From: an uncultured Pelagibacteraceae bacterium
Lineage (GTDB): Bacteria; Pseudomonadota; Alphaproteobacteria; Pelagibacterales; AG-422-B15
Length of the DNA stretch: 64,000 bases
NCBI GenBank assembly: GCA_902517885.1
Contig: CABYDZ010000001.1
Location: 62,001-126,000, forward strand
Reading direction: 5' to 3'
Made by a program: the position numbers and the translations under genes. Each line of letters starts with the position of its first letter. Positions within the stretch are counted from its first letter, which is position 1. A model generated the notes under the pieces. It had not been told where the DNA came from. It saw only the letters and a program-made list of their open reading frames with translations, and made no database searches. This document shows positions 55,569-63,332 of the stretch, one piece after another.

Positions 55569-55604
55569 CTGGAGTTGTCCATTATCCCAAGTGGATGGCT
55601 CCAG
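55569..55604 (+). ncRNA. Strong RNA hairpin downstream of the HTH gene
   Basis: CTGGAGTTGTCCAT pairs with GTGGATGGCTCCAG over 14 positions around an 8-nt loop. Four of the pairs are G-U, which pair only in plus-strand RNA. So the structure is probably formed by plus transcripts of the element, at the 3' end of its operon. No U-run follows, so it is not a standard terminator. Confidence 0.5.
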
Positions 55605-55606
55605 AC

Positions 55607-55843
55607 TTAATAGTCTAACCAACCCCAAGTTGCTCGAGGTTTTTTGTAGCGAAGTGATACTAAATACATATCGAGATATAACTCCCGGCGGTATTCTTTG
55701 TAATATATTTCATCAGATTGTTTATCGACCATCTTCTTCCAGTGCCTACGGGATCTGTAATAATCGGTGAGGGGAGATTGCAGTGGCGTATTCTTCTTTG
55801 GTTTATACCAACTCATCAGTCGGAATTTGTTTACATGATCCAC
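55607..55843 (-). CDS. Possible small basic element protein on the opposite strand
   Basis: A 78-aa ORF (a shorter form begins at MSWYKPKKNTPLQ), rich in Lys, Arg, Tyr and Trp, the only minus-strand ORF in the element with protein-like composition. No good Shine-Dalgarno is visible. It could be a small DNA-binding protein or a chance ORF. Confidence 0.38.
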   Translation of the reverse strand: MDHVNKFRLMSWYKPKKNTPLQSPLTDYYRSRRHWKKMVDKQSDEIYYKEYRRELYLDMYLVSLRYKKPRATWGWLDY

Positions 55844-56030
55844 TCAAAACCAATAACATAAAATCCCATACCCCTTCAAAATAAATTTCATAAAATTTTT
55901 AGCATCTGTGAATGAATGGATCTTTGTTATTACGTCTTGCTGTGTACGAACCTAATAATATACAGCCGCTTGGGTGGGACCTCTCTTAAAGTTATATCAA
56001 AAAGCATGCTTTGAGACCCCTATCGAGAGC

Positions 56031-56060
56031 AAAGCGAAGGCCGAAGGCCTGAGCTTTTTT
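56031..56060 (+). terminator. Rho-independent terminator near the right end of the element
   Basis: AAAGC-GA-AGGCC-GA-AGGCCT-GA-GC followed by TTTTTT: nested stems AAAGC/GCTTT and AGGCC/GGCCT with a T-run. Likely ends plus-strand transcripts of the element cargo before attR. Confidence 0.6.
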
Positions 56061-56218
56061 GACCAAGCCCACAAGTGCAACCATTTACTTACGAATGTAA
56101 GCCAAATAACCACTGTTGCTTAATCAAATTGTTGAGTCAAATCAGTAACTTAATTCGAATTAATAAAGTGTTTTAAGTATTTATTGCTTATTTTTTGAGT
56201 ATATACAACGCTTTCCTG

Positions 56219-56238
56219 TGGTGTAAATGTGGTGTAAA
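56219..56238 (+). repeat. Paired TGGTGTAAA arm-type repeats, right end
   Basis: TGGTGTAAA at 56219 and 56230, an exact 11-bp period matching the left-end pair and in the same orientation. An ACAAC...TTTCCT motif also precedes repeat regions at both ends (47221 and 56206). Candidate integrase arm sites about 60 bp from the attR core. Confidence 0.65.
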
Positions 56239-56296
56239 TACGGGCCCGTTAAATAGTTTACAACAAAATCAATGGTTTAGGGTAACCCTCATATAC

Positions 56297-56304
56297 TTAC
56301 CAAT
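56297..56304. repeat. attR core TTACCAAT
   Basis: Right copy of the 8-bp core in the anticodon loop. Element sequence ATATAC precedes it and host sequence GCGTTGC follows. The excised circle would carry ATATACTTACCAATTGTTTG. Confidence 0.82.
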
Positions 56305-56333
56305 GCGTTGCACTACCATTGTGCTATGGGGGC
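56297..56333 (-). pseudogene. tRNA-Thr(GGT) 5' half, interrupted in the anticodon loop
   Basis: Minus strand: acceptor GCCCCCA, TA, D-arm GCAC-AATGGTA-GTGC, A26, anticodon stem ACGCA and loop TTGGTAA. It then runs into element sequence (GTATATGAGGG) that cannot pair with ACGCA, so the gene is not rebuilt here. The matching 3' half is 9.2 kb away at 47090-47134. It begins 12 nt downstream of the gamma-glutamyltransferase stop. Confidence 0.88.
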
Positions 56334-56345
56334 TTGTTCTATTTA

Positions 56346-58136
56346 TTATCCTCCAATTGCGATCCCTTCTCTTCGAGGATCAGAGCCTCCTTCAAGATTT
56401 TCCCCAATATATATAGTATTTATTCCCGAAAAGTATTTTTTTAATTGTGTTTCGTAGCCCATTGATGAAAGCGCTTCTTTTAGAGTGTTAGCATTTGGAC
56501 CATCTTCAATGTCATATCTACCCCATCGATTAATTGCGTGAGGTAAAGATACAGATTGTTGTACATTCATATCCCAATCAATTAGAGAAATAAGAGAGTT
56601 TGCAACGAACCCAATAATATTACTCCCTCCCGGAGATCCAGTAATGTATATTGGCTTTCCTTCCTTCAGAACAATTGTTGGCGACATAGAAGATCTTGGG
56701 CGTTTACCTGGTTCTAGTCTATTGGAAATTAATTTCCCATCAATTTCATCGCGAAAAGAAAAATCTGTAAGTTGGTTGTTTAATAAGAACCCACTTTCTG
56801 TTAACAATCTTGATCCAAAAGCATTTTCTATTGAAGAAGTCATAGACAATGCGTTCCCATATTTATCATAAATTGATATATGAGTTGTTGATTGTAGCTC
56901 AAGTGAACCATCATCTGCATAATTGTATGTAACTTCTTGAGAAGGATTTCCAGCTTCAATATTTTCTGTTCTTGTTCCTAATTCTATTTTCTTAGATCTT
57001 TTTTTTAAATATTCATGATCAAGTAAACCTTTCATGGGAACATCAACAAAATCACTATCTGCTAAATATCTATCTCGATCAGCAAATGCTAACCGACTTG
57101 CATCACCAATCACCTGCCATGATTTAGGATCTTCGTAGCCAAGTGATTTTAAGTTAAATTCCTCAAGGATTTTTAAAATTTGTGCTACTGCAACTCCACC
57201 TGATGAGGGTGGCCCCATACCACAAACATTATGTTCTCTATAACTTATACAGACTGGATCGCGTTCTATTACGTTATAATTTTCTAAATCACTTTTCTCT
57301 AAATACCCAGGATTTTCAGAGTAGTTTTGAACTGTATTTACAACGTCATCAGCAATTTCCCCCTTATAGAAATCTTCAATACCATCTGTAGAAATTTTTT
57401 TTAGTGTTTCAGCATAAGCTCTATTCGTTATTATTTGTTTATATTTAAGATTATTTCCATCAGGTAAAAAGTATTTAGATGTTTGACTACTTTTTTTTAA
57501 TCTATCCGAGTCTCTTTCAATTGATGATGCTAACTTCTTTGACACGGGGAAGCCATTTTCCCCGAGATTTATTGCAGTGGTAAATAGATTTGACCACTTC
57601 ATTTTTCCCCATTTTTCATGTGCTTTAAACATTAACGCAGGCGTACCCGGTGTTCCCACAGAAAGACCACCAATTACAGCATCAAAAAATTTCTTAGTTT
57701 CCCCACTTTCGTTTTGAAACTGAGTTGTATATGAAGTTCTTGGTGCAGTTTCTCGTCCATCTAATGTGGTAACTGTATTGGTTTTGTTATCGTACCAAAT
57801 TAAGAAACTTCCACCACCAAGGCCAGAAGACTCTGGCTCTACTAACCCTAAAACCGATTGTGCAGCAATCATTGCATCTGCAGCTGTTCCGCCTTCCTCA
57901 AGAATTTTAGCTCCTGCCGCAGAAGCGTAAGAATTTGCCGTCACAATCATCCAGTCTTTCCCTAAAACTGGAACCACATCTTTTTTGGCCTGCATGGAAG
58001 AATTTATTTGTTCAGTATTTAAATCTTCATAATCAATAATAAACGTTTCTGGGTTAATTAGATCAGAGAGATCCTCAGCGTGAGAATTTTGGATTAGTAA
58101 GAAAGTTAATAAAATAAGAGAAAGTAGTTTTTTCAT
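56346..58136 (-). CDS. ggt: Gamma-glutamyltransferase
   Basis: A 596-aa periplasmic Ntn-hydrolase. Signal peptide MKKLLSLILLTFLLIQNSHA. The autocleavage and nucleophile Thr is in LQSTTHISIYDKYGNALSMTSSIE. The large-subunit block GGLSVGTPGTPALM and small-subunit blocks GSRLLTESGFLLNNQLTDFSF, RPRSSMSPTIV and GSPGGSNIIGF are present. It cleaves and transfers the gamma-glutamyl group of glutathione and related compounds. Probably co-transcribed with the nuclease gene upstream; the tRNA-Thr 5' half follows on the same strand. Confidence 0.94.
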   Translation of the reverse strand: MKKLLSLILLTFLLIQNSHAEDLSDLINPETFIIDYEDLNTEQINSSMQAKKDVVPVLGKDWMIVTANSYASAAGAKILEEGGTAADAMIAAQSVLGLVEPESSGLGGGSFLIWYDNKTNTVTTLDGRETAPRTSYTTQFQNESGETKKFFDAVIGGLSVGTPGTPALMFKAHEKWGKMKWSNLFTTAINLGENGFPVSKKLASSIERDSDRLKKSSQTSKYFLPDGNNLKYKQIITNRAYAETLKKISTDGIEDFYKGEIADDVVNTVQNYSENPGYLEKSDLENYNVIERDPVCISYREHNVCGMGPPSSGGVAVAQILKILEEFNLKSLGYEDPKSWQVIGDASRLAFADRDRYLADSDFVDVPMKGLLDHEYLKKRSKKIELGTRTENIEAGNPSQEVTYNYADDGSLELQSTTHISIYDKYGNALSMTSSIENAFGSRLLTESGFLLNNQLTDFSFRDEIDGKLISNRLEPGKRPRSSMSPTIVLKEGKPIYITGSPGGSNIIGFVANSLISLIDWDMNVQQSVSLPHAINRWGRYDIEDGPNANTLKEALSSMGYETQLKKYFSGINTIYIGENLEGGSDPRREGIAIGG

Positions 58137-58159
58137 CTTATTCTCTATAGTTAATAGTT

Positions 58160-58576
58160 TTATTCATGTTTTAAATCCTGACACCAATCATATTTTTGTT
58201 TGCGATTATAAACAACGCCTAGCTTGTTTTTGACAATCTTACTTGATGCATCTTCACCATCAATTATTAAATATGATAATATTCTTCCAAAATAATCTTC
58301 CAGGTATTCGGTTTTAAATTCAATTGTTGATGCATTTGCAATAAGATCATTTAGGTAATCTCGTGCTTTTAAGCCTAGTTCTAGTTCAGCATTGCATTTC
58401 GGCTTGGATATTTCAGGGGTATCTAATTCAAGTAATCTAATTTTTTTCTTCATGCCATTGATTGTGACGTAGCAAGTATCTCCATCATAACAGAATTGAT
58501 CATTATACTGTCGAAGACTGATTTCAGCTTGAACAGTTGTAATCATGCTAAAAAATATAACGAGAATATATTTCAT
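58160..58576 (-). CDS. Staphylococcal-nuclease-like (SNase) secreted nuclease
   Basis: A 138-aa protein with signal peptide MKYILVIFFSMITTVQA and an OB-fold SNase domain: YDGDTCYVTINGMKKKIRLLELDTPEIS (Ca-binding Asp and the catalytic Arg in KIRLLELDTPE), later YFGRILSYLIIDGE with the second Arg. Four cysteines may form disulfides. Small for the family but intact. Located 23 nt before ggt, and divergent from typA. Confidence 0.82.
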   Translation of the reverse strand: MKYILVIFFSMITTVQAEISLRQYNDQFCYDGDTCYVTINGMKKKIRLLELDTPEISKPKCNAELELGLKARDYLNDLIANASTIEFKTEYLEDYFGRILSYLIIDGEDASSKIVKNKLGVVYNRKQKYDWCQDLKHE

Positions 58577-58650
58577 CTTAATAACTATAAATCTTGTTTT
58601 TATATGACAAACCCATTAGAAGACAATCAATATTATTTTATCACTCATCA

Positions 58651-60471
58651 ATGACATCAAAACTAAGAAACATCGCAATTATTGCTCACGTGGATCATGG
58701 CAAGACTACTTTGATCGATTCTTTAATGAAACAAACAGGCATGTTTCGTGAAAATCAGAACGTAGATGAACGTTTAATGGACTCCGGTGATCTCGAAAAG
58801 GAAAGAGGGATTACAATTTTAGCCAAACCAACTTCTATTGTTTGGAAAGATGTCCGTATTAACATTATTGATACTCCTGGGCATGCTGATTTTGGAGGTG
58901 AAGTGGAACGAGTTCTTGGAATGGCTGATGGCGTTATAATATTAGCAGATGCAGCCGAAGGACCAATGCCGCAAACAAAGTTTGTTTTAGGTAAAGCCCT
59001 TGCCCAGAATTTAAGACCAATAGTTGTAATTAATAAAGTTGACAGACATGATGCTAGATCTGAAGAGGTTGTAAATGAGGTTTTTGATTTATTTGTTGCA
59101 TTAGACGCAAGCGAAGAACAGTTAGATTTTCCAATCTTGTATGCAGCAGGAAGAGAAGGCTGGTGTGTTAAAAATTTAGAAGATCCTCGAGAAAATTTAC
59201 ATCCATTATTAGATCTAATATTAAACCACGTTGAAGAACCACAAATAGATTTATTAAAACCCTTTGCAATGTTAGCAACTTTACTTGATGCAGATCCTTA
59301 CTTGGGCCGGTGTCTTATTGGACGAGTAATAAATGGATCAGCAAAAGTAAATGACCAAGTTAAATCTATTAATCTTAGTGGATCTCAAATAGAAACCGGA
59401 CGATTAACAAAACTATTTACCTTTAGAGGAGCTGATAGGGTGCCAGTTGATCAGGTAACAGCTGGAGATATAATTTGCATAGCTGGTTTAGCTGTAACAT
59501 CAGTTGCAGATACAATATGTAATCCTGAAGTTACAGAACCACTTATTTCAACACCTATTGATCCTCCCACAATGTCAGTAACTATTACGGTTAATGACTC
59601 TCCATTTGCAGGTACAGATGGAAATAGAGTAACCTCAACTTTAATTCGTGAAAGACTCTTAGCTGAAGCTGAAACCAACGTTGCGATTACTTTTGAAGAG
59701 AATGATCAGAAAGATGCTTTTGAAATCGGTGGGAGAGGTGAGCTACAAATTGGTGTCTTAATAGAACAAATGAGAAGAGAAGGATTCGAATTATCAGTTT
59801 CACGTCCACGTGTTCTGTACAAAGTTAGCGAAAATGGGGCAAAAACTGAGCCTATTGAAGAAGTTATCATTGATGTTGATGATGAATATACAAGTACCGT
59901 AGTTGATGGAATGAATCAGAGAAAAGCTGAAATGCAAGACATGCGATCATCTGGAGCAGGCAAGACGAGACTAACTTTCTTAGCTCCATCAAGGGGATTA
60001 ATAGGATATCAAAATAAATTTTTAACAGATACTAAAGGAACAGGAGTTATAAACAGACTCTTCAATAAATATGATAATTACAAAGGAAGTATTGTTGGAC
60101 GAAAATATGGCGCATTAATATCAACTGATACTGGCAGTGCCGCAGCTTATGCAATTTTCAATCTTCAAGATCGTGGGACAATGTTTATTGGTCACCAATC
60201 GAAAGTATATGGCGGAATGGTTGTTGGTGAGCACAGTCGAGATAATGATCTTGAAATAAATGTTTTGAAAGGAAAGCAGCTTACAAATGTAAGAGCCTCT
60301 GGAACAGATGAAGCAGTAAAATTAACACCACCACGACGAATGTCTCTTGAAGAAATGATGGCTTATATAAATGAAGATGAATTATTAGAGGTTACCCCAA
60401 GTAATTTAAGACTCAGAAAACGTTATCTTTCAGCTATTGAACGAAAAAAATATCGGAAATCAAAATCTTAA
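58651..60471 (+). CDS. typA: Ribosome-associated GTPase TypA/BipA
   Basis: 606 aa from the ATG at 58651 (MTSKLRNIAIIAHVDHGKTTL), 19 codons inside the track ORF and matching the usual TypA N terminus. G1 AHVDHGKT, G2 RGITILAKP, G3 DTPGHADFGGEVERV, G4 NKVDR, then EF-G-like domains III/V and the BipA C terminus (SLEEMMAYINEDELLEVTPSNLRLRK). Acts in 50S assembly and stress or cold adaptation. Divergent from the nuclease/ggt pair. Confidence 0.97.
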   Translation: MTSKLRNIAIIAHVDHGKTTLIDSLMKQTGMFRENQNVDERLMDSGDLEKERGITILAKPTSIVWKDVRINIIDTPGHADFGGEVERVLGMADGVIILADAAEGPMPQTKFVLGKALAQNLRPIVVINKVDRHDARSEEVVNEVFDLFVALDASEEQLDFPILYAAGREGWCVKNLEDPRENLHPLLDLILNHVEEPQIDLLKPFAMLATLLDADPYLGRCLIGRVINGSAKVNDQVKSINLSGSQIETGRLTKLFTFRGADRVPVDQVTAGDIICIAGLAVTSVADTICNPEVTEPLISTPIDPPTMSVTITVNDSPFAGTDGNRVTSTLIRERLLAEAETNVAITFEENDQKDAFEIGGRGELQIGVLIEQMRREGFELSVSRPRVLYKVSENGAKTEPIEEVIIDVDDEYTSTVVDGMNQRKAEMQDMRSSGAGKTRLTFLAPSRGLIGYQNKFLTDTKGTGVINRLFNKYDNYKGSIVGRKYGALISTDTGSAAAYAIFNLQDRGTMFIGHQSKVYGGMVVGEHSRDNDLEINVLKGKQLTNVRASGTDEAVKLTPPRRMSLEEMMAYINEDELLEVTPSNLRLRKRYLSAIERKKYRKSKS

Positions 60472-60511
60472 TTAATAGCTTTTTATGAGGAGAAACTCAG
60501 TGTCATTAATT

Positions 60512-60533
60512 AATTGCTTTTTTTTGAGCAATT
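60512..60533 (+). terminator. Possible terminator after typA
   Basis: AATTGCT / AGCAATT stem (7 bp) with a T-rich loop, 41 nt after the typA stop, followed by CTTATTCTTTAA. The U-run is weak, so the call is tentative. Confidence 0.4.
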
Positions 60534-60595
60534 CTTATTCTTTAATAATTAATATTAAATTCAGCAAAAGTTATTGTACGTAAGGGTTAAAATAT

Positions 60596-62545
60596 ATGAG
60601 TAGAGTCAATTGGATAATCTTGATCGCAGTAACTTTGTCTTTAATTTTCATTGGAGGATATATTTACTTAAAGCCATTGCTTAAGCCGCTCTTGGTAATG
60701 ACAGATCAGCCATTGATGACGAAAGAGGATGTGGAAAGAGCTAGAGCTTTGGCAGCTCAACAAAACGAAGATGCTTTTTTACAATGGGAATTTCAAAAAG
60801 AGAAGTATAAGAAAAAGAATGAGTTAAAGAATGTGTACTTTGGAGATTTGCATGTTCACTCTAGCCTTTCCTTTGATGCTTATATATTCAATACACGGCT
60901 TGATGTTGATGAGTCTTATGAGTTTGCGAAAGGTATGCCATTTAAAAATATGTATGGTGAAACAATGCAAATATCAAGACCACTGGATTTTGCAGCAGTA
61001 ACTGATCATGCAGAAACTTTTGGAATACATGAGAGTTGTAGTGATCCTGAAATTACAGAAGAGTCAGTTTATACGTGTCAGAGATTAGAAACTCCAAGTT
61101 TTAAATTCTTTGCTGAGCTGCGGGAAACAGCAGTAAAAAGACCTCCGGTCAGTTTTTTATCTGAGGCAATCAATGATAAAGAGAAAGAAGAAAAATTTAT
61201 AAAGTCCACTTGGAATAAAATTATCAATGCAGCTGAAAGACATAACGATCCCGGAAAATTTACAACATTTATTGCATATGAGTATTCACCAGTTTTACCA
61301 GATGGTGGCTACAATCATCGGAATGTTATTTTTAAAAATAATACAGTGCCTGATAGAGTATTTTCACTTTTTGATGCTCACACAGCCATAGATTTATGGG
61401 AAAAATTATTGGCAAATTGTAATTATCCATGTGAGTTCATGACCATACCTCATAATAGCAATAGGTCTTGGGGCGTTACTTTTGCCGATAAGACAATTGA
61501 CGGTGCTGAGTATACAGAAGCAAACTGGGCAATTAGAGATAAAGTTGAACCACTTGTTGAAATGTTTCAAATCAAAGGAAATTCAGAGTGCAGTACTTTC
61601 TTTGGAAGCACAGATGAAGAATGTAATATTGAACAAATTTATCCTAAATGTGAAAAAGAAGGAGATACTCTATGTATTCAACCTACTTCAATGGTAAGAG
61701 ATGCCTTAAAACGAGGTATAGAACTTGAGACAGATTTAGGTTTTAACCCATTAGATTTAGGAGTGATTGGAAGTTCAGATACTCATAATGCAAATCCTGG
61801 AGATACGGAAGAATGGGATTTTAAAGGTGAAAGTAGCGTTGTTGGCCCTGCGTTTGCACGGACTGATGCGCATGCATTTATTCCTCGATTTGTAAATAAT
61901 CCGGGAGGACTTGCAGCAATCTGGGCTAAAGAAAATAATCGTGATGAACTTTTTGAAGCCATGCAAAATAAAGAAGTATATGCAACTACGGGGACACGAA
62001 TTGAACTTAGATTTTTTGGAGGGTTCAATTACAACGAAAGTATTCTTTCAGCATCCGATCCCTTAACTTCCGCTTACAATGATGGCAATCCTATGGGTAG
62101 TACAATAAAGCATAATGAAGGTAAAAATATTTCATTCTATATTACTGCAAAAAAGGATCCAATTGATGCGCCTTTAGATAAAATACAAGTGATCAAGGGT
62201 TGGATTGAAAACGGTGAAACAATGGAAGAAGTGATGGATGTTGTTTGCAGTGAAAACAGAAAAATAAACAATAAATCTATGCGATGTGAAACTTTAAAAG
62301 TAGATGTTGATTTAACAACATGCAAGATTGACCAAGACCGGGGTGCAGACGAGCTTAAAGTTTTGTGGACAGATCCAAATTATAAGCCAGAACAGAATGC
62401 CTTCTATTATGCTCGAGTATTGCAAAACCCAACTTGTAGGTGGACCACATATGACAATATCAGAGCAGGCCGCAAACCCCCTAAAGAGTATAGTGCCACC
62501 ATGACTGAAATGGCATGGTCATCTCCTATTTGGATTCGTGATTAA
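60596..62545 (+). CDS. DUF3604 family protein (membrane-anchored PHP-like hydrolase)
   Basis: A 649-aa protein: one N-terminal transmembrane helix (about 6-28), then a DUF3604 domain resembling a PHP/amidohydrolase fold, with metal-site candidates in YFGDLHVHSSLSFDAY, AAVTDHAE, TIPHNSNRSWG and GSSDTHNANPG. The C-terminal WTTYDNIRAGR and MAWSSPIWI segments are typical of the family. Function unknown; possibly a phosphoesterase or sulfatase-like enzyme. Monocistronic by layout. Confidence 0.85.
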   Translation: MSRVNWIILIAVTLSLIFIGGYIYLKPLLKPLLVMTDQPLMTKEDVERARALAAQQNEDAFLQWEFQKEKYKKKNELKNVYFGDLHVHSSLSFDAYIFNTRLDVDESYEFAKGMPFKNMYGETMQISRPLDFAAVTDHAETFGIHESCSDPEITEESVYTCQRLETPSFKFFAELRETAVKRPPVSFLSEAINDKEKEEKFIKSTWNKIINAAERHNDPGKFTTFIAYEYSPVLPDGGYNHRNVIFKNNTVPDRVFSLFDAHTAIDLWEKLLANCNYPCEFMTIPHNSNRSWGVTFADKTIDGAEYTEANWAIRDKVEPLVEMFQIKGNSECSTFFGSTDEECNIEQIYPKCEKEGDTLCIQPTSMVRDALKRGIELETDLGFNPLDLGVIGSSDTHNANPGDTEEWDFKGESSVVGPAFARTDAHAFIPRFVNNPGGLAAIWAKENNRDELFEAMQNKEVYATTGTRIELRFFGGFNYNESILSASDPLTSAYNDGNPMGSTIKHNEGKNISFYITAKKDPIDAPLDKIQVIKGWIENGETMEEVMDVVCSENRKINNKSMRCETLKVDVDLTTCKIDQDRGADELKVLWTDPNYKPEQNAFYYARVLQNPTCRWTTYDNIRAGRKPPKEYSATMTEMAWSSPIWIRD

Positions 62546-62570
62546 AAGATAAAAGTTAAGATGTAGTCGT

Positions 62571-63332
62571 TTACGTTTTTGTACCATAGCCCTTAGATAT
62601 CACTATGGCTACACCAACGATGCATGCAATTAAAAATCCCACAAGCGACACTACACTTATAAAAATATTAATATCTGAAGCGCCATAAAACGACCATCGC
62701 ATTCCATTTATAAGGTACACAACAGGATTAAAGTATGAAACTTTTTGCCAAAATTCAGGCAACATTTCGATCGTGTATAAACTTCCCCCTAAAAAAACTA
62801 ATGGGGTAATAATTATGAGAGGAACAACTTGGAGTTGTTCAAAATTATTACTGAGCAACCCGATTAAAAATCCAAACAAACTAAATGTAAGACAAGTTAA
62901 TACAAGGAGAAAAAGCATCAATAAGGGATATTGAATTTTTAGTTCAACAAAAAAACTAGCAGTAAGTAAAATTATTATACCAACAATTAGAGACTTAGTT
63001 GCACTAGCTCCAACAAATCCAACAATGATTTCAAAAGATGATACTGGTGCAGCCAATACTTCATAAATTGACCCTGTAAACTTTGGGAAAAAGATTCCAA
63101 ATGCTGAATTTGAAATACTTTGTGTCAAAAGAGTAAGCATAAGCAGGCCAGGTACTATAAATGATCCATAACTCACACCATCAAGCTCAGGTATCATTCC
63201 CCCTATAACAGAACCAAATACAATAAAATATAATGAAGTTGAAATAACAGGCGAAAGTATACTTTGACCTATTGTTCTTCGCATTCTATCCATTTCATGG
63301 AAATATATTGCTCTTATAGCGTAAAAATTCAT
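62571..63332 (-). CDS. ABC-2 type exporter permease
   Basis: A 253-aa six-helix permease of the ABC-2 family (YFHEMDRMRRTIGQSILSPVISTSLYFIVFG, YEVLAAPVSSFEIIVGFVGA, YFNPVVYLINGMRW). Likely exports a lipid, polysaccharide or drug together with the ATPase encoded upstream; the start overlaps that gene's stop by 1 bp. Convergent with the DUF3604 gene, 25 nt apart. Confidence 0.86.
   Translation of the reverse strand: MNFYAIRAIYFHEMDRMRRTIGQSILSPVISTSLYFIVFGSVIGGMIPELDGVSYGSFIVPGLLMLTLLTQSISNSAFGIFFPKFTGSIYEVLAAPVSSFEIIVGFVGASATKSLIVGIIILLTASFFVELKIQYPLLMLFLLVLTCLTFSLFGFLIGLLSNNFEQLQVVPLIIITPLVFLGGSLYTIEMLPEFWQKVSYFNPVVYLINGMRWSFYGASDINIFISVVSLVGFLIACIVGVAIVISKGYGTKT

Larger units (their letters stand above)
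55844..56296. other. Right-end noncoding region of the element
   Basis: About 450 bases without a convincing gene. It holds a 12-bp palindrome AAAGCATGCTTT (56001-56012), a terminator-like hairpin (56031-56060), an AT-rich stretch and the right pair of TGGTGTAAA repeats. Probably the right attachment region with regulatory DNA. Confidence 0.5.
47127..56304. mobile_element. Integrative element in tRNA-Thr(GGT), with its own tRNA-Thr, integrase and primase-helicase
   Basis: A 9.2-kb insertion bounded by the 8-bp repeat TTACCAAT, which is the tRNA anticodon loop. It contains a tyrosine recombinase at the left end, a complete replacement tRNA-Thr, a run of overlapping small genes, a PrimPol-helicase and HTH proteins. 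It is visibly richer in G+C than flanking genes. No capsid, portal, terminase or conjugation genes are recognisable, so it resembles a phage satellite or a tycheposon-like element rather than a full prophage. Confidence 0.88.

Noticed and set aside
56001-56012. AAAGCATGCTTT palindrome as an att or recombination site
   Set aside because: No second copy seen and the att cores are already explained; likely a protein-binding site or chance.
56195-56416. 73-aa plus-strand ORF across the right junction
   Set aside because: Crosses arm repeats, attR, the tRNA half and the 3' end of ggt; a chance ORF.
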